This document shows positions 7,570 through 15,622 of a stretch of DNA of 24,660 bases, one piece after another. Every line of letters begins with the position of its first letter. Within the stretch, counting starts at the first letter, position 1. The DNA comes from Bacteroidales bacterium (GTDB taxonomy: Bacteria; Bacteroidota; Bacteroidia; Bacteroidales; B18-G4), in contig JAUXCL010000012.1 of assembly GCA_030618905.1 (NCBI GenBank), forward strand, positions 1 to 24,660, written 5' to 3'. The position numbers and the translations under genes were made by a program. The notes below the pieces were generated by a model that did not search any database, was not told where the DNA came from, and worked only from the letters and a program-made list of their open reading frames with translations.

Positions 7570-8592
7570 TCAATATTTTAATAGCCATGCATGTTGGTTC
7601 ACCAGCTTTCGCATAGACATAAGTCTAACCAAAGCCTTGGATTTATCTTTATGGCTTTCCAGGCTAACCCTGTAATTGCCATTCCGTGCAGGCCCAATGA
7701 TCATGGCTTCAGCATAACCCAGTCCTTTCAACTTCTCTGCATAAACTTCTGCCATGGTCCTGTATTCAAGTGATGCAACGATCACATGGTAATTGCCGGT
7801 TCTGGGTGTAGGTATAACGGCAGGTTCAGGCTTGCTAACCTGCTTATCCTCTCGTGTGATGACTTTGGGTTGCTCTATTACTTCTTCGACAACAACTGGT
7901 TTTGGAATTGGCTTCAGCTTGTTGTCAGGATAATCCATAAGCGGAACATGACCCGAATAGTGTGATTTGAGATAATCTCTATCCATGGGGTTGACCAGTA
8001 CATAAATAAGGATGGCCAGCATGATGGCAAGCAGAAATAAGGGTATGGCCAGGTAGGAAGCAAATCCTGGAGCAGCTTTCTCTCGTTTTTGTTTCACGGG
8101 TTTTTCCGTTTCCTTTACCTTTATCGTTTCCTTTACCTTTTCCTTTACCTTTTCCGGTTCCTTTATCACAGGAACAACAGGCTTTTCTGCAACTTTTTTC
8201 TTTATGGGTTCAGCATGAAGTTCCGGAAGCTCATTGACGGGGTCCGCCTTAAAATGCAGATGCCGGTCCCTGATAAGAAAGTAACCTATCTGATCAATAT
8301 AAGCTTTACGGGCAACTTTAAGTTTGTACCGTAAGGAACCAACATATGCTTCAATGGCTTCTTTGCTTTTCTGTTTTGAGATCTTTTCAGATTCAGCCAG
8401 GTACTTAATAAGCAGGTCGTCTTCGGCATGAAGGTTTTGAACAAAGGTGGTCCTGGATTCAGGAGGAGAGAGTTGCTTTTTATCTTTGTTAAGGCTTGCC
8501 GGATAATACTTGGTTTCCAGGATACCTAAACCAGGAATGACGACCCGGCCTTCTCTATCCAGTAAGGTCCGTATGGATTGGGCAATATTCAT
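7570..8592 (-). CDS. HU (CCDC81-type) and SPOR domain membrane protein
   Basis: The protein has 340 residues. Residues 1-115 resemble the paired HU-like DNA-binding domains of the bacterial HU-CCDC81 type (VVIPGLGILETKYYPA, then KAYIDQIGYFLIRDRHLHF). Residues 132-172 form a Lys/Glu/Val low-complexity linker. Residues 178-200 are one transmembrane helix, and residues 267-340 are a SPOR domain (YHVIVASLEYRTMAEVYA...GNYRVSLES). The predicted topology has the HU part in the cytosol and SPOR in the periplasm. SPOR domains bind denuded glycan strands at the septum, so a link between nucleoid and division site is an attractive inference, not shown. A near-match -7 box (TATATTCG, 8611-8618) lies upstream. 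trmB begins one base after the stop. Confidence 0.85.
   Translation of the reverse strand: MNIAQSIRTLLDREGRVVIPGLGILETKYYPASLNKDKKQLSPPESRTTFVQNLHAEDDLLIKYLAESEKISKQKSKEAIEAYVGSLRYKLKVARKAYIDQIGYFLIRDRHLHFKADPVNELPELHAEPIKKKVAEKPVVPVIKEPEKVKEKVKETIKVKETEKPVKQKREKAAPGFASYLAIPLFLLAIMLAILIYVLVNPMDRDYLKSHYSGHVPLMDYPDNKLKPIPKPVVVEEVIEQPKVITREDKQVSKPEPAVIPTPRTGNYHVIVASLEYRTMAEVYAEKLKGLGYAEAMIIGPARNGNYRVSLESHKDKSKALVRLMSMRKLVNQHAWLLKY
8109..8165. repeat. Short imperfect repeats coding the Lys/Glu/Val linker
   Basis: Three copies of CCTTTACC (8112-8119, 8130-8137, 8142-8149) sit in related TTTCCTTTACC contexts. They encode a KVKE-like repeat between the HU and transmembrane parts of the gene on the minus strand. 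The irregular 18- and 12-base spacing is a multiple of three, so slippage would change linker length without breaking the frame. Confidence 0.6.
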
Positions 8593-8643
8593 TTGAGGAA
8601 GATTAATTGACGAATATACGACATCGCATGTTATCTATCAAGT

Positions 8644-9390
8644 TTAAGGATCAAATTTTAAAAGGTCATCCGGAACATCCACGCCAATGCTATCAATACC
8701 TGTTAATTGGGCATGAACATCATAGCCATTTTCGATCCAGCTTAATTGCTCCAGCGATTCAGCCTTATCCAGTGCTGATCGTTCAAGATTGGCAATCTCT
8801 CCCAGGGTTTTTACCCTGTAAGCATACAAGCCTATGTGTTTGAGGTAAGTATGATGATTGATCCAGTTTTCCCTGGCCTCCCCTCTGATTGCCGGAACAG
8901 GCTGCCTGCTGAAAATCAAAGCTTTATTGTGCCTGTCAACGACTGCCTTGACAACATTTTCATCGAAAAGCTCCTTACTGGAATCTATTTCTTTTACCAG
9001 GGTGGCAATATTCACATCTTTATGTTGAAAAGCAAGCATAACTTGTTGAACCTGTTGAGGATCAATAAATGGTTCATCCCCCTGAACATTGATGATAATA
9101 TCGTCAATTCCCAGGTAATCACCGGCCAAAAGAATATCTTTGGCTTCATTGCAACGGGAAGTTCCCGAAGTATGCTCCGCTGATGTCATGATCACATCTC
9201 CGCCAGATTCTTCAATGACTTTAGCAATACGCATGTCGTCGGTAGCGACGAAAACCCCATCCAATGATTCGGTTTTAGCAACCTGCTGATAAACCCGCTG
9301 AATCATCGGTGTTCCTTTGATCAGTGCCAGGGCTTTACCCGGAAAACGGCTGGAAGCAAAACGGGAAGGAATAATGGCTATATATTTCAT
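8644..9390 (-). CDS. kdsB: 3-deoxy-manno-octulosonate cytidylyltransferase
   Basis: The 248-residue enzyme activates Kdo as CMP-Kdo for lipopolysaccharide synthesis in the cytosol. The N-terminus IAIIPSRFASSRFPGKAL is the nucleotide-binding signature, and VFVATDD, TSAEHTSGTSRC and INVQGDEPFI follow as in KdsB. The start is set at MKYIAIIP (9390), because the frame opens further upstream but only this Met gives the family N-terminus. Its stop is 51 bases before the HU-SPOR start. Upstream, 25 bases separate it from the deoxynucleoside kinase stop on the same strand. It shows a Gram-negative envelope with Kdo-containing LPS. Confidence 0.96.
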   Translation of the reverse strand: MKYIAIIPSRFASSRFPGKALALIKGTPMIQRVYQQVAKTESLDGVFVATDDMRIAKVIEESGGDVIMTSAEHTSGTSRCNEAKDILLAGDYLGIDDIIINVQGDEPFIDPQQVQQVMLAFQHKDVNIATLVKEIDSSKELFDENVVKAVVDRHNKALIFSRQPVPAIRGEARENWINHHTYLKHIGLYAYRVKTLGEIANLERSALDKAESLEQLSWIENGYDVHAQLTGIDSIGVDVPDDLLKFDP

Positions 9391-9415
9391 ATCAGCATTG
9401 CTGGGATAAACAGAC

Positions 9416-10039
9416 CTAACTTTCATCAAACAGACCGTGGATCTCAGCATTGATCCTTTCGATCACCAATCCAAGGTCTTTGGCATTTTCGCCGAATTTG
9501 ACCTCATCCACATCAATGATCAATAATTTGCCAAGTGTATATTTGGTAACCCAGGCTTCATATCTTTCATTAAGGCTTTTCAGGTAATCCAGGCGAATAG
9601 ACTCTTCGTAGACCCTGCCTCTTTTCTGTATTTGATTCACCAGGTTTGGAACGGTTGAACGCAGGTAGATCAGCAAGTCGGGAGCTTGTATGAAGGAGCT
9701 GATCAATTCAAAAAGGGCACTGTAATTTTCAAAATCACGTGTGGCCATCAGGTTCATAGAGTGCAGGTTAGGAGCAAAAATGTAAGCATCCTCATAAATA
9801 GTCCTGTCCTGGATAACGGTCTTATCTCCTTCCCTGATCTCCACAATCTGCCTGAACCGGCTGTTTAAGAAGTAGATCTGCAGGTTGAATGACCAGCGTT
9901 GCATATCTTCATAAAAACTATGGAGATATGGGTTCGACTCAACATCTTCATAATGAGGTTCCCATCCAAAATGTTTTGACAATTGTTTTGTCAGGGTGGT
10001 TTTCCCTGAACCAATATTTCCGGCAATCGCGATATGCAT
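9416..10039 (-). CDS. Deoxynucleoside kinase (dNK family, probably deoxyadenosine/deoxyguanosine kinase)
   Basis: The 207-residue protein opens with a P-loop, AIAGNIGSGKTTL (residues 4-16). It continues with FGWEPHYEDVESNPYL, the catalytic/base-recognition DRTIYEDAYIFA (about residue 78), and a LID-like segment, KRGRVYEESIRLDYL (about residue 140). This is the dNK family that phosphorylates deoxynucleosides for dNTP salvage, using ATP. Bacterial members often prefer dA or dG, but substrate preference cannot be read from the sequence. The next upstream gene on this strand ends 38 bases away and kdsB starts 25 bases downstream, so it lies in the middle of a GH3-to-kdsB run. Confidence 0.9.
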   Translation of the reverse strand: MHIAIAGNIGSGKTTLTKQLSKHFGWEPHYEDVESNPYLHSFYEDMQRWSFNLQIYFLNSRFRQIVEIREGDKTVIQDRTIYEDAYIFAPNLHSMNLMATRDFENYSALFELISSFIQAPDLLIYLRSTVPNLVNQIQKRGRVYEESIRLDYLKSLNERYEAWVTKYTLGKLLIIDVDEVKFGENAKDLGLVIERINAEIHGLFDES

Positions 10040-10077
10040 GAGCGTATTTTTTGACTAAAATATAAATTTTAATCCAT

Positions 10078-10926
10078 TTACAGGGACTTGTTCAGGACAT
10101 AAATCTTCAAAACCCCATCACCAAGATAATAGAGCTTCTTTTCATCTGCACCCAGTGAGACGGCCAGCATTTTGTAGTTGGTATCCGGGAGTGTAAATGA
10201 GATTTCTTCAAGTGTAGCGGGATCTAATATTGTCATTTTTCCATCCTGGAAAAAGACCAGTTTCTTGTCAAAAGACTGAAAGTAGTCCAGGCCTTTGACA
10301 TTAATGGTTTTGTAATATGCGCCGTACTTGTCAAACATCATGATCCCTTGCTCAGGATCATTCAAAAAGACCATATCATCTTTCTCCAATAAGAAATTTG
10401 GATTTATACTTTTCCCGGTGACCTGGTGAATGTTGCCAGTGCGGTCGCTGATCTGCAGAAACTGGTCAATTCGGATAAGCTCCAGGTTCTGGGGGTTGAA
10501 GACCCAAAAGCCGTTGTTATAACTCAAGGCTGCCAGGGTGGACAATTCCAGGCCAAAAATATTAAGCGAGATGGTATTTGAGAGGCTCAGCGTATTATCA
10601 AGAAATTCAATATTCCCAAAATCCATAAAAAATAACAGCAGTTTAAATGGATTGCCGGCGTCTGTCGAAGTAATGTCACCGCTTGTAAGATTACTATAAG
10701 TAAACATTAAGGTTCCTTCCCAGCCCATTTTAGAAAGCCGGTTCTTGTCCACCAGGTAGATATAACCCAATTCATCAATGCACATATAGCTGGCTTTGAC
10801 AGGAATGCTTCTTTTTAAAGTAAAATCCTGGTCTTGTGCCATTCCGCCCCAATTGAAAACCAATACCATGATTAGCAGAAGAAAAACAGGTTGGATGATA
10901 ATATGACGGAAACTGTTCAAATTCAT
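10078..10926 (-). CDS. Exported protein of unknown function, propeller-like repeats
   Basis: I do not recognise a named family. The 282-residue product has an N-terminal hydrophobic signal (about residues 11-30, ending near GGMAQDQ) and should be periplasmic or outer-membrane associated. The body is rich in short beta-strand units with aromatic/Asp turns, such as YMCIDELGYIYLVDKN, GIMMFDKYGAYYKTI and KKLYYLGDGVLKIYVL. These resemble the blades of a WD/NHL-like propeller. Its ATG directly follows the TAA of the GH3-family gene (TAAATG), so translation is probably coupled. I recall such proteins beside GH3 genes in other Bacteroidota but cannot verify it here. Confidence 0.7.
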   Translation of the reverse strand: MNLNSFRHIIIQPVFLLLIMVLVFNWGGMAQDQDFTLKRSIPVKASYMCIDELGYIYLVDKNRLSKMGWEGTLMFTYSNLTSGDITSTDAGNPFKLLLFFMDFGNIEFLDNTLSLSNTISLNIFGLELSTLAALSYNNGFWVFNPQNLELIRIDQFLQISDRTGNIHQVTGKSINPNFLLEKDDMVFLNDPEQGIMMFDKYGAYYKTINVKGLDYFQSFDKKLVFFQDGKMTILDPATLEEISFTLPDTNYKMLAVSLGADEKKLYYLGDGVLKIYVLNKSL

Positions 10927-12441
10927 TTATTCAATTATAGCTAGGATTTCCTCAATGTTTTTGCGATCATTGGCAAGTCTGGGTACCTTGTTTTGACCAC
11001 CCAGTTTGCCTTTTTGCTTGAGCCAGTTATAGAACGTATTAGCGGGCATAATTCGTACAATTGGTTTTCTAAGGACCATATCTTTGTACCTTTTAGCTTC
11101 GTAGTCAGAATTCAATGATTTTAAAGCATTGTCAAGGGTCTCTGTAAAATACTCTAAATTAACCGGAGCGGACGCGAATTCAATCAGCCATTCATGGGCT
11201 GCATTGTCATCACCATTAAAATAAACCGGCCCTGCTGTATATTCATTGATCACTGAGTTGCACTTTTGGTTGGCAATAGAAAGTGCCTTTTCAGCATTAT
11301 CAATAATGACTTCTTCACCTACAGCGTTAATAAAGCTTTTAGTTCTGCCTGTAATAGTGATACGGTAGGGATTTATCGATGTGAATTTGATCGTATCTCC
11401 AATAATGTAACGCCATAAACCGGCATTTGTAGAAATGACCAGTGCATAATTGGTGTCTTTATCTACTTCGTCCAAAGATCGTGTGCCGGGATTTTCCTTA
11501 TCCATTTCATCGACCGGGAGAAATTCATAGTAAATACCATAATCAAGCATGAGTAACAATTCACCCGGTGTTTTTTTATCCTGCAGGCCAAAGAAGCCTT
11601 CGGAGGCATTATACAGGTCCATGTAATACATATCCGGAGATGGGATAAGCCGTTTGAATTGTTCTTCATAAGGTGAGAAATTCACGCCACCGTGGAAAAA
11701 AACTTCCATTTTAGGCCATACTTCAAGGATATTTTCACTTTTTGTGATCTCCAGTACCTTTTTGAGGAGTAAAAGTGTCCAGGAAGGCACGCCAGAGAGG
11801 CTGGCCACATTTCTGTTAATGGTGGCATGGGCCATTTTATCAATCTTAGTTTCCCATTCATCAAGCAAGGCCAGCTTGCGTTTGGGAACACGGATGAATT
11901 CAGCCCAGAGAGGCAGGTTCTGAATGATGATGGCGGAAAGATCACCATCATAATACAAATCATTATTTATTTCACTGATACGGTGACTTCCTCCCATAGC
12001 CAATCCACGACCGGTAAACATAGACGTTTCCGGAAAATTGTTGCAATAAATGGATAACATGTCTTTACCGCCTTTATAATGACATTCTTCCAGGGATTCA
12101 TTACTCACCGGTATGAACTTGCTTTTATCACTGGTGGTACCGGAGGATTTGGCGAATAGCTTGATATCTGATGGCCAGAGTAGGCCCTGTTCTCCTTTTC
12201 GGAGCCTCTCGATATAGGGTTTCAGGGAATCATAATCATTGAGCGGTACCCTTTCTTTAAAAGTCTCTACTGAATTGATGGATGCATAATCATATTTTTT
12301 GCCCCATTCTGTATTTTTTCCCGCAATGATTAATTTTTTAAACCATTCTGACTGGACCTCCATCGGATATTTCATGAATAACTCAATCTGGTGCATCCGC
12401 TTCTTCATTAACCAGGAAATAACTGAGTTGATCAGTTCCAT
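10927..12441 (-). CDS. GH3-family adenylate-forming enzyme
   Basis: The product is 504 residues and covers the full GH3 auxin-responsive promoter family domain. KSSGTTSDKSKFIPVS (about residue 100) is the ATP/AMP loop. YNASEGFFGLQD, NAGLWRYIIGDTI and ITGRTKSFINAVGEEVI complete the acyl-adenylate core. Plant GH3 enzymes conjugate amino acids to hormones; bacterial substrates are unknown, so only adenylation and acyl transfer in the cytosol is proposed. The start at 12441 (MELINSVISWLMKKR) is preferred over the in-frame ATG at 12471, because that ATG overlaps a promoter box at 12469-12476. The next gene's ATG abuts the stop. The first part of an apparent run with the kinase and kdsB. Confidence 0.92.
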   Translation of the reverse strand: MELINSVISWLMKKRMHQIELFMKYPMEVQSEWFKKLIIAGKNTEWGKKYDYASINSVETFKERVPLNDYDSLKPYIERLRKGEQGLLWPSDIKLFAKSSGTTSDKSKFIPVSNESLEECHYKGGKDMLSIYCNNFPETSMFTGRGLAMGGSHRISEINNDLYYDGDLSAIIIQNLPLWAEFIRVPKRKLALLDEWETKIDKMAHATINRNVASLSGVPSWTLLLLKKVLEITKSENILEVWPKMEVFFHGGVNFSPYEEQFKRLIPSPDMYYMDLYNASEGFFGLQDKKTPGELLLMLDYGIYYEFLPVDEMDKENPGTRSLDEVDKDTNYALVISTNAGLWRYIIGDTIKFTSINPYRITITGRTKSFINAVGEEVIIDNAEKALSIANQKCNSVINEYTAGPVYFNGDDNAAHEWLIEFASAPVNLEYFTETLDNALKSLNSDYEAKRYKDMVLRKPIVRIMPANTFYNWLKQKGKLGGQNKVPRLANDRKNIEEILAIIE

Positions 12442-12468
12442 AGGGCTTGCAGTAAGGGTAATTCTATT

Positions 12469-12476
12469 CAAATTTA
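12469..12476 (-). promoter_or_regulatory. Candidate -7 box for the GH3-family gene
   Basis: The minus strand reads TAAATTTG, a full TAnnTTTG match. CTG lies 19 bases upstream in place of TTG. It sits 28 bases before the chosen GH3 start and overlaps the alternative upstream ATG, which decides between the two starts. Confidence 0.5.
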
Positions 12477-12508
12477 CAACATTATGATCAAAACGCAGAT
12501 AAAAATGC

Positions 12509-12516
12509 TAATTTTG
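12509..12516 (+). promoter_or_regulatory. Candidate -7 box for ispE, predicting a leaderless mRNA
   Basis: TAATTTTG is a full TAnnTTTG match ending six bases before the ispE ATG at 12523. Transcription would begin almost at the start codon. No clear TTG is seen 19 bases upstream. The box lies 33 bases from the opposing GH3 box, so the two promoters are divergent and almost overlap. Confidence 0.42.
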
Positions 12517-12522
12517 ACTTTC

Positions 12523-13338
12523 ATGCTCAGGTTCCCCTACAGTAAAATCAACCTTGGATTAAGGGTGCTTCGTAAGCGATCAGACGCTTTTCATGATATC
12601 GAAACCATCATGTATCCCATTGGATTATCAGATGCACTTGAGATCATCAAATCACCGGATGATATATTTAGATGGCAGACTTCAGGGATTGACATCCCGG
12701 GAGAGGATGCCCATAACCTTTGTGTAAAAGCTTTCAAACTGATACAGGATTCTTATCATATTCCTGATGTGAAAATGCATCTTCATAAAAATATTCCAAT
12801 GGGAGCAGGTCTTGGTGGTGGTTCATCGGATGCAGCCTTCACCCTCAGGATGCTTAATGAATATTTTGGACTGGGTATTGAATCCGGAAAGCTGAAATTA
12901 CTGGCAGCAAAATTGGGGAGTGATTGTCCCTTTTTTATTGATAACCTGGTCAGCCTTGCCAGCGGCAGGGGGGAATCACTTGAGCCAATTTCACTTTCTC
13001 TTAAGGATTATTTTCTGCTCATTGTTAAGCCAGACATTCATATTACTACAGCTGAAGCTTATGCCAACCTGAATATTAAAGAACATAAGCAAGGATTACT
13101 GGACATCATCCGGCAACCCATAAGCACATGGAAAGAATCTCTGTACAATGATTTTGAATCTTATGTCTTTAATAAGCATCCTGAAGTAGCTAAACTAAAA
13201 AGCTTATTGTATGAGCAGGGTGCCATATATGCATCACTCACGGGGAGCGGTTCAGCCATTTATGGGATCTTTACGGAAGATCCTTCGATTGAACAGGAAT
13301 TAGCACCTCATTTTACCTGGAAAGAGCAACTAAAATGA
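12523..13338 (+). CDS. ispE: 4-diphosphocytidyl-2-C-methyl-D-erythritol kinase
   Basis: The 271-residue GHMP kinase catalyses the ATP-dependent step of the non-mevalonate (MEP) isoprenoid pathway in the cytosol. Visible are YSKINLGL with K8, the glycine-rich ATP loop PMGAGLGGGSSDAAF (residues 92-106), LGSDCPFF with the likely catalytic D134, and the C-terminal SLTGSGSAIYG. The start at 12523 gives the family N-terminus. The frame is open further upstream, to an ATG at 12484, but those residues (MIKTQIKMLILTF) match nothing and the promoter box at 12509-12516 lies inside them. The gene ends in TGA, three bases before the convergent LptF/LptG stop. Confidence 0.96.
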   Translation: MLRFPYSKINLGLRVLRKRSDAFHDIETIMYPIGLSDALEIIKSPDDIFRWQTSGIDIPGEDAHNLCVKAFKLIQDSYHIPDVKMHLHKNIPMGAGLGGGSSDAAFTLRMLNEYFGLGIESGKLKLLAAKLGSDCPFFIDNLVSLASGRGESLEPISLSLKDYFLLIVKPDIHITTAEAYANLNIKEHKQGLLDIIRQPISTWKESLYNDFESYVFNKHPEVAKLKSLLYEQGAIYASLTGSGSAIYGIFTEDPSIEQELAPHFTWKEQLK

Positions 13339-13341
13339 TCA

Positions 13342-14418
13342 TTATTTAGGTGCCAGCCTGATCAGGATGAGCCCCAGAATAGTAAAGATGATATTTGGGA
13401 TCCATGCGGCAAGGACAGGAGAGAGGTTTCCATTGGTGGCAAAAACAGTGGAGACTTTCATGAATAAGATAAAGGTGAAGGTAAACGTGATCCCCATCCC
13501 AAGGTGCATGCCAATACCACCCCGTACCTTTCTGGAAGACAGGGCAAAACCAATCAAAGTGAGCACGATCGTAGCAAATGGAGATGCAATCCGCTGGTGC
13601 TTCTCAATGGCATAAATCTTCGCCACTTCCGAACCCTTAAGGTCTTCCTTGGCAATGTGTTCATTCAACTCCCAATAATTCATCTCCTCGAAGTCTTCTT
13701 TCTGAATGTATAGATCTTCCGGCAAAAGGTTGATCACAGTATCCAATGAAGTTCCCTTGACTATATTTTCTCCTGTACTGTCAATCGTCCTGATAAAATA
13801 GTTGCTCAATGTCCATTTGTTTTCCGTACTGTCCCATTTTATCTTGTCAGCGGTCAATTTATATTTCAATTTATGATCGCTTACATTTTCAAGCGTAAAC
13901 TTATATCCAACCCCGGTACTATTATTGAAATTCTCCAGGTAGGCAAAATTTCCGGGCTCAATTTGAAGATGAATGTTTCGATCAAGGTCCTTGGATAAAG
14001 TTTCTATGTATTTATTCTTAAAAACCCTTCTTTTGATATTGGTCTTGGGGATCAGGAAATTTGACAGGTAAAAAGACATCATGGCCAGGATCAATGCAGA
14101 GATCAGATAGGGACGCAGGAGTCTGTAAAAGCTGACTCCACCACTCAGAATGGCAATAATCTCCGAATTTGAAGCCATTTTGGAAGTGAAGAATATTACT
14201 GAAATAAAGGTGAATAAATAAGAAAACAGGTTGATAAAGTAGGGGATGAAATTCAGGTAGTATGAAAAGATCGTTTCGTCCCACGGGGCCCCTCGTTCGA
14301 AAAATTCATCAATGTTTTCAGAGACATCAAAAATAATAACGATAATGATCAAGAGGGAAATGGCATAAAAGAAGGTGCCCAGAAACTTTTTAATGATATA
14401 GATATCGATGATTTTCAT
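13342..14418 (-). CDS. LptF/LptG-family permease of LPS export
   Basis: The 358-residue inner-membrane protein belongs to the YjgP/YjgQ family. The N-terminal helix starts at IDIYIIKKFLGTFFYAI (a typical opening). Two or three further helices follow by residue 120, then a periplasmic beta-jellyroll of about 150 residues. Three C-terminal helices end the protein (ASPFATIVLTLIGFALSS onward, with KVRGGIGMHLGMG). These permeases work with the LptB ATPase to lift LPS from the inner membrane to the Lpt bridge. I cannot separate LptF from LptG with confidence, and no partner permease is in the window. It starts two bases after the tgt stop on the same strand, an arrangement I recall as common in Bacteroidota. 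Confidence 0.93.
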   Translation of the reverse strand: MKIIDIYIIKKFLGTFFYAISLLIIIVIIFDVSENIDEFFERGAPWDETIFSYYLNFIPYFINLFSYLFTFISVIFFTSKMASNSEIIAILSGGVSFYRLLRPYLISALILAMMSFYLSNFLIPKTNIKRRVFKNKYIETLSKDLDRNIHLQIEPGNFAYLENFNNSTGVGYKFTLENVSDHKLKYKLTADKIKWDSTENKWTLSNYFIRTIDSTGENIVKGTSLDTVINLLPEDLYIQKEDFEEMNYWELNEHIAKEDLKGSEVAKIYAIEKHQRIASPFATIVLTLIGFALSSRKVRGGIGMHLGMGITFTFTFILFMKVSTVFATNGNLSPVLAAWIPNIIFTILGLILIRLAPK

Positions 14419-14420
14419 GC

Positions 14421-15551
14421 CTAAAGCCTCCTCCCAAGTTGCTCAACCATGTTCCCTTTCCATTCAGCAAATTGACCATCTATGATTTGCTTTCTTGCTT
14501 CTTTTACGAGCCAGAGGTAAAAACTGAGATTGTGGGTGCTTGCAATCATGGCTCCGAGCATTTCATTGGCAGCAAAAAGATGCCTCAGATATGCTTTGGA
14601 ATATTGTTTGTCGACAAATGAATGGCCGTTTTCATCGACAGGCGAATGATCATCCTTCCATTTCTCATTTTTCATATTCAGTATTCCTTCAGTAGTGAAG
14701 ATCATCCCATTACGACCATTCCTGGTGGGCATCACACAATCGAACAGATCAACACCCAGGGCAATGCTTTCAAGGATATTGACAGGTGTGCCCACACCCA
14801 TAAGGTACCTGGGTTTTTCTTTCGGCAGGATATTGCAGACAACATCCGTCATCTCATACATCATTTCATGTGGTTCACCAACAGACAGCCCGCCAATGGC
14901 ATTGCCATCTGCTCCCATGTCTGCTATAAATTCAGCAGACTGCTTTCTCAAATCTTTATAAACACTTCCCTGAACGATTGGAAATAAACTTTGCTGATAC
15001 CCATAAGGACAAGTACCCTGATTAAAGTGATCGATACAGCGTTCGAGCCAGTGATGTGTAATTTCCATGGACTTTTGAGCATAGTCACGTTCACAGGGAT
15101 AGGGTGTGCATTCGTCAAATGCCATAATAATGTCTGCCCCTATAATTCTTTGAATGTCGATAACCTTTTCCGGTGTAAAGAAATGGGTTGATCCATCAAT
15201 ATGAGACTGGAAACGGACTCCTTCATCGCTAAGTTTACGAATATTGGCTAATGAATACACCTGGTATCCGCCACTGTCTGTAAGGATTGGCTTTTCCCAA
15301 TTGATAAACCGGTGCAGACCACCGGCATTTTCCAGGATCCCTAATCCTGGCCTCAGGTATAAATGATAAGTGTTCCCGAGTATGATCCGGGCTTTGATAT
15401 CCTCCTGTATATCCCTGGTGTGCACGGCCTTGACAGTTCCTGCAGTGCCAACAGGCATAAACATCGGTGTTTCAATCAATCCATGATCAGTTTTGATCAG
15501 CCCGGCACGTGCATTCGACTTATTATCAGTATTTTTAAGGGTGAACAGCAT
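14421..15551 (-). CDS. tgt: tRNA-guanine (queuine) transglycosylase lacking zinc cysteines
   Basis: The 376-residue TIM-barrel enzyme exchanges G34 of GUN anticodons for preQ1 on the way to queuosine. LTDSGGYQVYSL carries the first catalytic Asp (near residue 92), GGLSVGEP is the bacterial base-recognition loop, and GVDLFDCVMPTRNGRNG carries the nucleophilic Asp. The zinc site is odd. Where E. coli Tgt has Cys302, Cys304 and Cys307, this protein has G309, S311 and D314 (SPVDENGHSFVDKQYS), and only the fourth ligand, H340 (ASTHNLSFY), is kept. From memory, other Bacteroidota Tgt proteins share this loss. The LptF/LptG permease gene follows after two bases. Confidence 0.96.
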   Translation of the reverse strand: MLFTLKNTDNKSNARAGLIKTDHGLIETPMFMPVGTAGTVKAVHTRDIQEDIKARIILGNTYHLYLRPGLGILENAGGLHRFINWEKPILTDSGGYQVYSLANIRKLSDEGVRFQSHIDGSTHFFTPEKVIDIQRIIGADIIMAFDECTPYPCERDYAQKSMEITHHWLERCIDHFNQGTCPYGYQQSLFPIVQGSVYKDLRKQSAEFIADMGADGNAIGGLSVGEPHEMMYEMTDVVCNILPKEKPRYLMGVGTPVNILESIALGVDLFDCVMPTRNGRNGMIFTTEGILNMKNEKWKDDHSPVDENGHSFVDKQYSKAYLRHLFAANEMLGAMIASTHNLSFYLWLVKEARKQIIDGQFAEWKGNMVEQLGRRL

Positions 15552-15571
15552 GAAGGGTTAATATTTCTCTT

Positions 15572-15579
15572 CAAAGATA
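15572..15579 (-). promoter_or_regulatory. Candidate -7 box for tgt
   Basis: The minus strand reads TATCTTTG, a full TAnnTTTG match, 20 bases upstream of the tgt ATG. No TTG is seen at the expected upstream distance. It lies in the 71-base divergent gap shared with the glycosyltransferase gene. Confidence 0.4.
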
Positions 15580-15622
15580 ACGTAATTCAGGAAGATTATT
15601 ATTTTTACACTTCATTCGCATT

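Noticed and set aside
8109..8165. CRISPR-like or regulatory repeat
   Set aside because: The repeats are short, irregularly spaced and simply encode a Lys/Glu/Val linker in the HU-SPOR gene.
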